A stretch of DNA of 26,306 nucleotides. Origin: Elysia marginata (taxonomy: Eukaryota; Mollusca; Gastropoda; Plakobranchidae). The notes beneath the pieces are model-generated. The model was not told the DNA's origin and ran no database searches. It saw only the letters and a program-made list of their open reading frames with translations. The stretch spans positions 26,132-52,437 of the forward strand of contig BMAT01000312.1 in the NCBI GenBank assembly GCA_019649035.1, in the 5' to 3' direction. Shown one piece after another: positions 9,601-18,139 of this stretch. The position numbers and the translations under genes were made by a program. Positions within the stretch are counted from its first letter, which is position 1, and each line of letters begins with the position of its first letter.

Positions 9601-9610
9601 AGATCGGCTA

Positions 9611-9950
9611 GTGCCGGCGTCGTAGTCTCGTGGTAGACGCTCCGTTTCCGCACCCATCAGTCTGGGATTTGAGTCCTGCTTTTGGCAGGTCGACGTTTAG
9701 TCCTTGAGAAAGGTTATTTACACTCGTTTCTTGGCCACACTCATGCGTTAAAGGAGTACCCGACTATAGGCAGTGAAAGATCTTGTCAGTATGCTAGAGC
9801 GAAGCGCTGTAATAATTGCTCTTCTCTGAGTTCAAGAGATTTTTTGTTTGATAATGGCCAATCGGGTAATCCATGTGTATAGCTGCATTAGAGCATTTAG
9901 TGGATAAGGCGCTATATAAAAACGCTCTTTACTTTTACTTTACTTTTTTT
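9611..9950 (+). mobile_element. tRNA-derived SINE, copy 1 of a family found twice here
   Basis: The head has a box A-like TAGTCTCGTGGTAGACGC (9623-9640) and a box B-like GGGATTTGAGTCCTGC (9664-9679). A body of about 200 bases contains GGCAGGTCGACG and CCCGACTATAGGCAGTGAAAG. The 3' end is GGCGCTATATAAAAACGCTC plus a TTTACTTTTACTTT tail. Head, body, shared tail and simple 3' repeat are the standard SINE architecture. The same body occurs inverted at 22643-22960, which shows that it is a mobile family. No coding capacity is expected; a partner LINE would supply reverse transcriptase. No target-site duplication was confidently identified. Confidence 0.88.
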
Positions 9951-9959
9951 TGTAATGTT

Positions 9960-10900
9960 ATAACCTCTAGCCTATCTTCACATCTGAGAACTTTGCTTGT
10001 ATTCAGTTAAAGAAAAAAAATTAGAACCTGCCAAGAACGGTTTTTGAAGTAAAGAGCTCAGGATATTGGCAAGATCTCTGTCCTTCTGGCGCAGATAAAA
10101 TCAACAATTTCAGAACTCTTTTTTTTCGTGAATTACCTCTCATAACAATTTTACAGAGCAAGTAATACAGAAGCTATAAACAGTATACAAGACGAAATGA
10201 GTCTTTAGCGTTTTTTGTCTGGTTAGACATAAAAAAGGGCACAGATTGTGGAAACTTATACACGAATTCCCTAAAAGATCATTTAAAATTAATCGACGCT
10301 TCATGAAGTTTTTGTCCATGATCACCATCTCCAGTTTTCTCGAATGATTTTACATAGAGATACATTGAAGGCCGCTTAAATGATATTTTCTGCTTAACCT
10401 TGGAAATCAAATAAAATATGACACATTTGTCATATATAAAAACCCAAAGTTAAGAATGTAGATTACTGTTTAAAGCATGTCTAAAAATTATGAATGGATC
10501 AATCAATCAATTAGCAAGTCAATCAACAAAATTATAACTATTTTATCATTCAACCAACGAACTAGTCCACAAAAAGCAATGAATCAAACGATTAACAATG
10601 ACAATGAAAGCAACTAATTGTAAAGCGTTACAACCAACAAAATTGTGACCACTTACAATAAGTCGGATGTCGGTAATTTCAATTTGGAACAACACATCGT
10701 AATCTGTATTTATCTCTCCGTTTCTCGTTGTTTAAAAAAAAATTAAATTCAATTATCTTCCCACAAAACTTTGGCTTTTTTATGCAAATTGTAACCTTTG
10801 TTAAGCTCAGAAAATTAATTTGCATTGTTTAAAGTATCAATGCCTTGTCATGGGAAAATTGCGACATCCGACTCATTTGCACTAGTTGTCAAACAGGTTA
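9960..10900. other. AT-rich stretch without recognised features
   Basis: At 10498-10560 there are several imperfect TCAATCAA/ATCAATCA words. Nothing else was recognised. It would be intronic only if the exon at 11022..10950 lies upstream of it in the same gene. Confidence 0.45.
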
Positions 10901-10949
10901 CTTATCTTCATCTAACCAAGGTGCCTGCCTACATAACAGCATTACTTAC

Positions 10950-11022
10950 CCCACACGTGCAGCCAACCGACCACCACTTCCCCTGCTCCATCAGCTCTAG
11001 GACTTGCCTCGCTGCTCGCCAT
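10950..11022 (-). CDS. Possible first coding exon of the minus-strand gene
   Basis: On the minus strand an ATG at 11022 in good context (G at -3, G at +4) opens 24 codons, MASSEASPRADGAGEVVVGW then LHVW, plus one base. It ends at a consensus donor, TGGG|GTAAGT (exon end 10950, phase 1). The exon at 4935 needs exactly one upstream base, giving a split GAT codon, so the joint is phase-consistent. The segment is markedly more GC-rich than its surroundings. The frame stays open upstream of the ATG (TTT TAT GAA GAC...), so an internal exon starting earlier, for example after CTGGGCAG, cannot be excluded. The presumed intron is about 6 kb and contains a SINE and several microsatellites, which is normal for such genomes. 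Phase agreement alone has a one-in-three chance probability. Confidence 0.4.
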
Positions 11023-11091
11023 CACGGTACCCTCTTGTCTCGCTGCCCAGAGGTCTTCATAAAAATCCAAAGACAGACCATGAAGTCTTAG

Positions 11092-11445
11092 TCTCTGTCG
11101 CTCTAACTTCCTGCGATAGCAACAGGGATCGCCAGCTCTGACTTCTTAGGCTTCGGGTTAGAAAGAAAGCTCACAATCTTGCCTTCTGGATCATTTTTAT
11201 TCCAGCATGGATGTTCTTGTGTTTAAAAGAATTTTTAATCCAGCGAATTGTAATAACTTAACAATGCAGTCTAGTCTCTGTCGCTCGAACTTCCTGAGAT
11301 AGCAACAGGAATCGGCAGCTCTCCTTAAGGCTCCGCGTCAATCAATACTATGTTGTTTTCATGTTCATCTTAATCCAGCACGGCTCTTTTTGAAAGGTTT
11401 TAAGCGATTTCATACTAATAAGTTTAAAGATTGCAGTGTCCTAAT
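11092..11445. repeat. Diverged tandem duplication, unit about 180 bp
   Basis: Copy 1 begins AGTCTCTGTCGCTCTAACTT near 11092 and copy 2 begins AGTCTCTGTCGCTCGAACTT near 11274. Both continue CCTG(C/A)GATAGCAACAGG(G/A)ATCG(C/G)CAGCTCT. Further on both carry CAT..TTAT/TTAATCCAGCA(T/C)GG and TTTTAA..CG and end in a GCAGT-type word. The match is patchy, suggesting an old duplication or two members of one repeat family. Confidence 0.75.
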
Positions 11446-11773
11446 GTCTGTCTAGGTGGTAACAAGATAAGCTTCAGCTCTTCAAATTTGATGCGAAAAA
11501 CGTCCACACCTACATTAAAAAAAAACCAATTATATTATCTTACATTCACAAAGCGCAATTTACCCTAATGTATTTGGAAACCAAGACGTACATGTTAATA
11601 ACCTATAGATCGTCATAGGTGCTAGTGATTTAATAGCTGTGCGCACATAACCTTCAATTCTTTACACCAGAGAGTAAAGTATCAATTTGTTGAGAGTCAG
11701 ATATTGCTCGGCCAATTAAAGGTTGTTGGCCCAACTATGTATGATTTCACATAATTGCGATTTTTAAAACCGG

Positions 11774-11820
11774 AATGTAAAGCGCCTAGAGCCGTTGTTG
11801 TTTGGAGACTTGGCGCTATG
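11774..11820 (+). mobile_element. Retroelement 3'-tail-like relic
   Basis: AATGTAAAGCGCCTAGAGCC followed by TTGGCGCTATG is the hairpin-capable 3' tail type shared by many SINEs and their partner LINEs (AGCGCC/GGCGCT arms). The upstream 150 bases did not match the other SINEs in the window, so the element type is open. Confidence 0.5.
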
Positions 11821-11947
11821 TTCTTCTTCTCATATCATAATTAAGAAAATACCCAGCAATAAAACCTTATAGATGACCAATAGTTAGTTGTTTTTCAGGA
11901 ACATTGAATTGCGCTTTAATATTCCATAATTTTATCACAGCAAGTAA

Positions 11948-11984
11948 GATTTCTATCTGATTACGCGCCAATAAGATAGAAATC
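11948..11984. repeat. Short perfect inverted repeat (11-bp arms)
   Basis: GATTTCTATCT (11948-11958) and AGATAGAAATC (11974-11984) with a 15-base loop containing ACGCGCC. It could be chance in AT-rich DNA. Confidence 0.6.
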
Positions 11985-12354
11985 AATAAATCCTCTGTTA
12001 AGTAATTTTGATTCAAAATTTTTTCCTAACCTAAAAGTGCCGCGGAGAGCACAATTATAGCCAATAACGTTTGCTCTGTAACATCAATTTTTTTAGGGAA
12101 ATTCGATGGAAAGAAACACAAAATCAAAAGCGTTTCACTGAACTAATCTTTGAAGCCCAGCGGGGTTGTCTTTTGTGATGGGTTCGCTCCATTTCCCTCG
12201 ATAATTTAGATTGAGGTTAAAGTAAACTCTATCAATTTCTGAAGCACGCAAAAAGTTGAATCGTCGTAATAATCGCATAAAGTCTTTGCTGTATGAAATC
12301 GCGCGAACACTGCTTGTTTCTTAAACCATATTATTATCATGATATTTATTTAAA

Positions 12355-12575
12355 AAATCCAGTGAAAGCAAATAACATAAACTGAACAAATTTGTCAGTC
12401 GAATCTTTATACATTAAAATCCTGTGAAACAAACCACAAATTGCCACAATGTAAGTTATTTAAAAAGCAAAGTGGTGATAAGATCTTGTGAAATCAAGGC
12501 ACAAACTTCCATATGTAAGTTATTAAAAAAGTAAGATAGTGATTAAGTCCTGTGAATTCAAAACACAGATTCATC
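12355..12575. repeat. Tandem repeat, unit about 64 bp, about 2.5 to 3.5 copies
   Basis: Units starting (A)ATCCTGTGAAACAAACCACA (about 12418), ATCTTGTGAAATCAAGGCAC (about 12482) and GTCCTGTGAATTCAAAACAC (about 12547) share TGTAAGTTATT(T/A)AAAAA(G) and GTGAT(T)AAG. A more diverged unit may precede (AATCCAGTGAAAGC at about 12357). The GTAAGTT words are repeat sequence, not credible donors. Confidence 0.78.
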
Positions 12576-12590
12576 TGAATGAAGGCTTTG

Positions 12591-12642
12591 GTTTTAATCC
12601 ACTGAAAATAAACTTCAAAAAATGAACTTGTGGATTAAAATC
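12591..12642. repeat. Short inverted repeat
   Basis: GTTTTAATCCAC (12591-12602) and GTGGATTAAAATC (12630-12642) are inverted copies with about 11 matched bases. It sits just past the 64-bp tandem repeat. Confidence 0.5.
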
Positions 12643-12649
12643 AAGAATA

Positions 12650-13495
12650 TTGTTCAAATCCATTCAAATTGAACAAAACTGAAATAACTATTCCATCATT
12701 ATCAAGGTGATGTTTCAACTTGGGAGATATCAAACCACAAAAACTTACTACTGTTGCTGTCAAAAATGACTCTAGACTTACGTGTACATATCAGTCATAT
12801 TGTCCAACCTCAACCATGGATCGATCCGTTCTAATGCTCTTTAAGATCAACACCAGTTTGTTAAATTTAAAATCAAATCTTAATGTTTTATTTTAGATTA
12901 CGTATATCCTCACTCAATTTCTTAAAATGCTGTTCTTTGGATAAAATTTCATATTTGTTTTTTTTTTTTAATTTTTGGAAAGCCTGTTATCAAGTCCTTT
13001 GCCATCTTCGCCACAAAACCCACTACCACGTCCTACGATCCTATAGTATTTTTTCTGCAAATAGCCAAACAACACAATTAACACCGAGTACATTTCACCA
13101 CCGGGATGTTAGTATCTTTGTATTTCACGCAATACCGACATCCTTCACGTCAGGGCTATTTGAAGCAACTGCTTCAGACTAGAAACACTTTTCTTCAAAG
13201 AAACACGAAACAGTTAGGGAGAAGGTGGTGGTGGTGGGATGTATTTTGCAATCCTCTTTAAACATCCATATAGTCACGTACAAGTTAAGACAAGGACTGG
13301 AATAGGCAACATGGACAACACGGGCAAATAGAAGAAAAACAATACAGCACGAAAACAACACAAGACTACCTCCTTTAACTGTTAACAAAATCTATAAAAA
13401 CAGAAAACTAATTCCAGGCGTCCGGCGGGTTTGCTTTCTGTTATCTCCTTGATAAAAATGAAGCCCGCCGCACCCCCTTGTGATAATGTGTGTGT
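12650..13495. other. No supportable gene
   Basis: Open frames at 12883-13182 (+) and 13179-13570 (-) lack splice support and have compositional bias (T-runs, G-run). No repeat family was recognised. Confidence 0.4.
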
Positions 13496-13501
13496 ATATT
13501 T

Positions 13502-13520
13502 GGGGGGGGGGGGGAGGAGG
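13502..13520 (+). repeat. G-run (13 G)
   Basis: Thirteen consecutive G followed by AGGAGG. It is a second G-rich tract like the one at 7.0 kb. It lies about 100 bases from the N gap and may mark difficult sequence. Confidence 0.9.
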
Positions 13521-13617
13521 CAAGTTTTTCTTCTAGCCAGATAATTATGACGAGGTTTGCCCCAAGCCATGTCTAGCGCCAGATCAGCTCTGTCCTCGCT
13601 TCTTTATAATTCCCTCT

Positions 13618-13672
13618 NNNNNNNNNNNNNNNNNNNNNNNNNNNNNNNNNNNNNNNNNNNNNNNNNNNNNNN
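13618..13672. other. Assembly gap (55 N)
   Basis: A run of 55 N. The true missing sequence and length are unknown. Any open frame crossing it is invalid. Confidence 1.
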
Positions 13673-13762
13673 CCGCCTTACTTCGACCTCAAGCCCTAAC
13701 CTTTTTCCAGCCGCCTGTAGGGAGACTAGAGAGAGTAACATAATCTCATTGTCACTAGCATG

Positions 13763-13970
13763 ATATTGATCCCTATGTCCCAATAGTTGGTCCGAAGGAG
13801 CTGCAAGAAACTTAGAGGATGTATTTAAAACGGAACTTCGTTGCTTGAAATACCACTAAGACAATATTGATCCCTGTGGCCGAAAACGTGATCCTGAGAT
13901 TCTATAAGGAACTTAGGGCACGAAATTTAATAACAATTATGTTGCTTAAAAAGGAGGTATTGATCCTTTC
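13763..13970. repeat. Diverged tandem repeat, unit about 93-101 bp
   Basis: ATATTGATCCCTATGTCC (13763), ATATTGATCCCTGTGGCC (13864) and GTATTGATCCTTTCAG (13957) mark successive unit starts. Units also share a GG(A/T)CC..GA..AAG/TAAGGAACTTAG word and (G)TTGCTT(G)AAA near their ends. The array adjoins the N gap by less than 100 bases, so part of it may be collapsed there. Confidence 0.72.
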
Positions 13971-14008
13971 AGTCTGTTTGAAACTATAAGAGACCAGACA
14001 TACATTGC

Positions 14009-14192
14009 AACAGACACCGGGGCAGACACTGAGACAGACTTGAAGTAGACACTGAGGCAGACTATGGGACAGACACTGAGGCAGATAGTCAGACAGACCC
14101 TGGACAGACACTGACACAGACACTGAGACAAACACTGAGACAGACTTGAAGTAAACACTGAGACAAACCCTGGGACAGACACTGAATAGATG
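14009..14192. repeat. Minisatellite, 12-bp unit CAGACACTGAG(G/A)
   Basis: About 15 imperfect units of (A)CAGACACTGAGR, with a higher-order pattern in which GACTTGAAGTA(G/A)ACACTGAG recurs at about 14038 and 14143. Translation gives the spurious SVSVS/CLSQC frames on the minus strand. Confidence 0.9.
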
Positions 14193-14330
14193 CAGATAGT
14201 GAGATAGGCTTGAAGAAGGCAAGCAGCGAACGGGAATTAAAAGCAGCCCGGGCCCGGGCTAAATTGATTAACGCAGCAATAGGCCATCCTCTCATGGGAC
14301 TTGGAAGTTGTAATAACTTCAGTGAAGGTA

Positions 14331-14432
14331 CATAATCTTCAGTCTAAATCAGACCATGCTGTCATTGTCTAAAACCTCAGTTTGCTTATACATACCTTGA
14401 CATAATAAAGTTGGTGGTCAATCCAATAAAAA
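14331..14432 (+). repeat. Dispersed repeat, copy 1 (about 100 bp)
   Basis: AATCTTCAGTCTAAATCAGACC...TTGACATAATAAAGTTGGTGGTCA (broken) ...ATCCAATAA matches 15641-15737 in the same orientation, with substitutions spread throughout. The class is unknown. It starts and ends without visible terminal motifs. Confidence 0.75.
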
Positions 14433-14463
14433 TATAATTGTTATGTGAACTAGGTTTAATACT

Positions 14464-14548
14464 TCAAACTGCCTCCACCCGCTCCTTCATGGCAATGGCG
14501 CTCAAATCCTTGCGAAGGTCAACTGTTACATAAAGAAAACTGGGGCTC
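14464..14548 (-). CDS. Possible terminal exon of a second minus-strand gene
   Basis: On the minus strand a very strong polypyrimidine tract and acceptor (CCTCCCCCCTCCCTGTCC then CACCAG at 14554-14549) precede an open segment. It takes one base to finish a split codon, then reads 27 codons and stops at TGA 14466-14464. The peptide SPSFLYVTVDLRKDLSAIAM ends KERVEAV. Its balanced charged/hydrophobic makeup and the GC-rich third positions near the end look like real coding sequence, unlike the flanks. No AATAAA was found close downstream and no upstream partner exon was identified (it would lie above 14548). A donor-like GTAAGT at 14580-14575 is too close to be its intron start. The family is not recognised. 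Confidence 0.35.
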
Positions 14549-14559
14549 CTGGTGGGACA

Positions 14560-14940
14560 GGGAGGGGGGAGGTAACTTACAGCAGTCATCTCTGTCGTGA
14601 GCTCCCACAATTTGAATAAGACGATGAGTTTTAAAATGAAGCCGATACAAACTATTTATAAAAATGACATACTTGTCCACGTGATAAAAATTAGATTTCC
14701 TGTTAAACGCTTCTGTGTTAAAAAACAGATTATCGCGCGTCACGAAGGCGTTACATTTTTTACACAGTATAACATTAGAAGAAAACAGGCAAAATTTTAG
14801 ACCGTCTTGTTATTATAAAACATGTGTTTTAAAGCAAAATCGCATACCCCCCTCCCCCCAGACTTTGTTCAAGGACAAAATTATTATATAATTATTCAAG
14901 TTGTATCAGGCTTGAGAAGTTAAAAAAAAAACAGCTACTG
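14560..14940. other. No supportable gene
   Basis: Open frames on both strands are AT-rich and lack paired splice sites. It may be intron upstream of the 14548 exon. Confidence 0.4.
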
Positions 14941-14964
14941 CGTCAAGAGTCCAGGCACAACAAC

Positions 14965-15245
14965 CGGCTCTGTGGCCTAGCGGTAAGACACTCGCTCAGC
15001 GATCGGGAGGTGCGTAGTTCGATCCCCGGTCGAGTCAAACCAAGGACTTTAAAATTGGTATTAGCAGCTGATCCGCCTAAACTCTGATATTTTGGATTTA
15101 GAGTTAAGTCTGGTCGGCTCGGTGTCAGGATAATGTGACTGGATGTGGTGTATGCAAGCACCCCTTACATCACAGTGTGGCAGCACGCTTTCAATTGTCC
15201 CAAGCGCCGTCTCTGATATAAGCTCGAAGTTATGAAAAATTATAA
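14965..15245 (+). mobile_element. tRNA-derived SINE of a second family
   Basis: Box A-like TGGCCTAGCGGTAAGACACT (14972-14991) and box B-like TAGTTCGATCCCC (15015-15027) sit at tRNA spacing. The body includes GGTCGGCTCGGTGTCAGG and CACCCCTTACATCACAGTG, and the 3' part carries CCCAAGCGCCGTCTCTGATA then A/T-rich sequence. The body differs from the SINE at 9.6 and 22.6 kb, so this is a separate family. The acceptor stem does not pair, ruling out a working tRNA. Confidence 0.82.
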
Positions 15246-15249
15246 TGTA

Positions 15250-15635
15250 TGTGTTTTTTATAAACCCAACCAGTTCTAGATGTTAAGGGTTGACTCACAG
15301 ATATTACAATACGTGCTAGCCTCGGTAAAAAATATTTCCTTTGTTGCATTTGTACCTGCTGAAAGGTATCTAAGCGCTTTGCATTAATATAAACACAAAT
15401 GGTTATGACACTAAGATAGAAATTTTGTGAATGATAGACGGCAAGGATATGCCGACGGTAAATGAACTAGTTCAATGTGTAAAGATTACATTATCAAGAT
15501 GGTTTGGCATTGAAAATTTTTTACTTTAGAGGTATTAAAACTTTGCTTATTCTGTCTTTTGATGGGACTCTTACTAAAGAAATGCATTTTAATGTCATTT
15601 AAAATGGTGAGTGCTTGGTTTATTGAAGCGAAATA
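15250..15635. other. Spacer, with a possible retroelement tail word
   Basis: GGTATCTAAGCGCTTTGCAT at 15365-15384 followed by TAATATAAACAC is reminiscent of the AGCGC...ATATAAA tails seen elsewhere. Nothing else was recognised. Confidence 0.3.
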
Positions 15636-15640
15636 ATACA

Positions 15641-15742
15641 GAATCTTCAATCTAAATCAGACCGTACTGTGATTGGTTAATACCTGAGCCTGCTCGCACT
15701 GATCTTGACAAAATGAAGTTGGCAGTCAGTCCAATAATAGTA
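15641..15742 (+). repeat. Dispersed repeat, copy 2 (about 100 bp)
   Basis: AATCTTCAATCTAAATCAGA...CTTGACAAAATGAAGTTGGC...GTCCAATAATA is the partner of 14331-14432, in direct orientation about 1.3 kb away with the SINE between the copies. Confidence 0.75.
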
Positions 15743-15868
15743 ACCGAAGCTGCAGAACCTACACAAATAACCGTTGGAAATTTTTAGCAGTTTATTGTCT
15801 CTAGGGGTGTCTACGTTACATGGAGAGGAGATTCTCTATTAGCACATTGGACACACGTGAGTGTATTT

Positions 15869-15889
15869 GAGACAGAGAGAGAAAGAGAG

Positions 15890-15929
<40 letters not shown>

Positions 15930-16182
15930 TAGATTTGTGATTTTTACCTTTCGTATTTTTTGTAGACATATAAATAGATAGGTAGACAGAGAGAGAGAGA
16001 GTATTTTTGTGGTTTCTACCTTTTTTATTTGTTTCAGAGAAAGAGAGAGAAAGTGAGAAGGGAGAAGTAAATAGAATGTGGCTCCTATATACTTCATGTA
16101 TTTAAGAGAGAGAGAGCGAGAGGGGGGAGAGAGAGAGAGATATAGAATGAGAGAGAGAGACAGAGAGAGAGAGAGAAAGTGA
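15869..16182. repeat. Cluster of (GA)n arrays
   Basis: GA-rich blocks at about 15869-15930, 15988-16000, 16036-16060 and 16106-16182. They are separated by TTTTTACCTTTCGTATTTTT and by a related TTTCTACCTTTTTTATTTG word, so the block plus spacer itself seems duplicated. Confidence 0.9.
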
Positions 16183-16199
16183 GTTAGTATGAGGGCAAG

Positions 16200-17100
16200 A
16201 GATGAAAAATAAAGTGAAAAAGCTTTTTTTTTAATAAAAAAAGAAAGTGAAGGGGGAAAAGGTTGTAAAGAAGTATAAGGACAAAGAGGTAAGAGGAAAC
16301 TTGAAGACCGAGGCAGGGCCGAATATACTGTGAAAATATCCTTATAACGTTATTCGCTGACAACATAGACGAGCATACGAGTAAGCTTACAGTGTTTTCT
16401 GTTTATAATCAATCCGAAGAAATCAGTTTCGGCAGGTTAGTTCTATCAGTTTTCAAAGCCGTCCACTATAAATGCTTTACATTCTATCCCTAGTCAGTCC
16501 AACAGCCGGGATCTTTATCTAGATTTAAATAAGTTCCGAAGATATACTTGTTTGAAAACTCAGGCATAAATGGAAATTAGGAACTCTAAATTTACAAATT
16601 ATCTCGCCCATGTTTTTGCACTCCATATGTCTTTTTTTCAATTGATTTTTCTAATTTTCAATTGTCTATGTTATCTACAGGTTGTAAACTTATACCTAAG
16701 CGGTTAAAATGTGCGTCTTTAAATAAATTTATGTAATTAAGGTCTCATAAAACCGTGCATAACAAGTCTTAGTACGTTCATGTCAGTCTGCACACATAAG
16801 GTTGATGGTGGCTACTCGTGAATGATAAAAGAAAGAGAAATACCAAACTTTTGGCCTATGTTACAAAGTAAGGTCAAGGTAAATGAAAAAAAAAAGGCGA
16901 AACTGTCTTTAAATGACGTAGACAGATTTTTATTCAAAGAAAGTATTAGAAGTATAATTAGGCCTTATTCTCCATCTCCTCTTTTTTTTCCGCCTTCTTA
17001 CTCTTTATTTTCTCTTCTTTTACACATTCTGTAATCATAATAATTATAATGTATTTGGTAAAAACCGGCTGATAATTGGTTAAATTGAAACAAAACGACC
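16200..17100. other. No supportable feature
   Basis: AT-rich sequence with homopolymer runs. Open frames are short and unsupported. Confidence 0.45.
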
Positions 17101-17133
17101 TTAAAAACCGTGCAAGAAAGAAAAAAGTTGTAT

Positions 17134-17367
17134 TTAGTGAAATCGCAACTTCCAACATCCGATTCGTACGTTTAAAAATACACACTTTATCCTGTAAATC
17201 ATGAAGAAAGTAACCAGAGCAGCTAGCTGAAATACAGATCCACTTATTGAATAAAAGCCGCGCTCATTTAGCGTACTGTGACAGTTACACTTTTCACCAG
17301 CAAACGGTACGCCTAATATGGCACATTGTAGTATTCGGAGTAACGCCACAAACACATACCTATCCAA
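17134..17367 (-). CDS. Weak coding candidate with two hydrophobic stretches
   Basis: A minus-strand frame of about 77 residues is open with no ATG at its start (it begins at a TTG and extends a little upstream). It reads LDRYVFVALLRILQCAILG, then EKCNCHSTLNERGF, then VFQLAALVTFFMIYR, and stops at 17134. Two membrane-like stretches separated by a Cys-containing loop resemble part of a multi-pass membrane protein exon. However, no convincing acceptor and no GT donor bound the segment. It is kept as a low-confidence candidate and chance in T-rich DNA is the main alternative. Confidence 0.12.
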   Translation of the reverse strand: MDRYVFVALLRILQCAILGVPFAGEKCNCHSTLNERGFYSISGSVFQLAALVTFFMIYRIKCVFLNVRIGCWKLRFH

Positions 17368-17399
17368 GTTTTTCGTGCAGAATTTAGCATCACCTATCT

Positions 17400-17830
17400 T
17401 GTCACACCTACATCAAGTTTCATTCGCCAGAGAGAACTAGAACAGCTAAAAGCAACAATAACAATTTAAGCACTTAGTAAAAACTACATTAAGTTTTTTG
17501 TTCAATGAAAATTACGTGCACTGTGAGGAAACGATTTTTACATAATCCAAGAATAGAACTTTTATAGGCAATTTTTTTCCATAGCACAGGAAACCAATGA
17601 CCTCAGGTACTGGTTCTATCTTTAATTCAATATCACGCATTATATTTTATAGTTCCAGTTATTTTCTATTCAAAAAGAAAGCAACAATATAAACTACAGA
17701 AATAACTTATTTTAAATTCAACACAATTCAAGGAAAACTGTTAATTAAATGTTTGCGGCACCGGTGTCTAAGACTAATAAAAAAAATTTCCCACCGGTGT
17801 TGTAGCCACTAATATTTTTAACACCTAAGC
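17400..17830. other. No supportable feature
   Basis: AT-rich sequence. The palindromic octamer CACCGGTG occurs twice within about 40 bases (near 17760 and 17795). Nothing else was seen. Confidence 0.4.
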
Positions 17831-17879
17831 TGTGTGAATACTCTGTCCTGTCACAACGAATGTGAGTACTTCCAGAAAA

Positions 17880-18120
17880 GCAGTGTGAGCAAGGATCGTG
17901 CCCCTTATCGTCATCACACGAACAGACCACAGACTAAACAGTATGTGGCAGTGTCAGACCACAGAGCTGGTGGCAGCCTCCACAGACTCACCCCACCCCC
18001 ACCACTGCGACCTGTCCTGTTCCAGAGAGCTTTGTCTGTCGCCAACTCGTCAGGTCCCACTACCGTCTTCTACCGCCTCCACCCTACCCTACCTGCCCCA
18101 TCCCAGGCCCTTGCGCACTG
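17880..18120. other. GC-rich island of unknown function
   Basis: A stretch clearly richer in GC than its neighbours, with overlapping open frames on the plus strand (for example a frame containing PPPPLRPVLFQRALSVANSS, open to TAA-type stops near 18139) and a Cys-rich frame on the minus strand. No splice sites pair with it. It could be an untranslated first exon, promoter region or divergent repeat. Confidence 0.3.
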
Positions 18121-18139
18121 TGACTACTTGATAATATAA

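Noticed and set aside
12440..12530. Two GTAAGTT donor-like words on the plus strand
   Set aside because: They recur because of the 64-bp tandem repeat, with no open frame ahead of them.
13902..14295. Val/Ser/Cys-rich frames resembling secreted repeat proteins
   Set aside because: They translate the 12-bp CAGACACTGAGR minisatellite in three frames.
14575..14743. Minus-strand segment ending in a GTAAGT donor-like site at 14580-14575
   Set aside because: No good acceptor, AT-rich, and the donor is only about 25 bases from the next acceptor, too short for an intron.
14965..15040. Possible functional tRNA gene
   Set aside because: The acceptor stem does not pair, and a SINE body follows.
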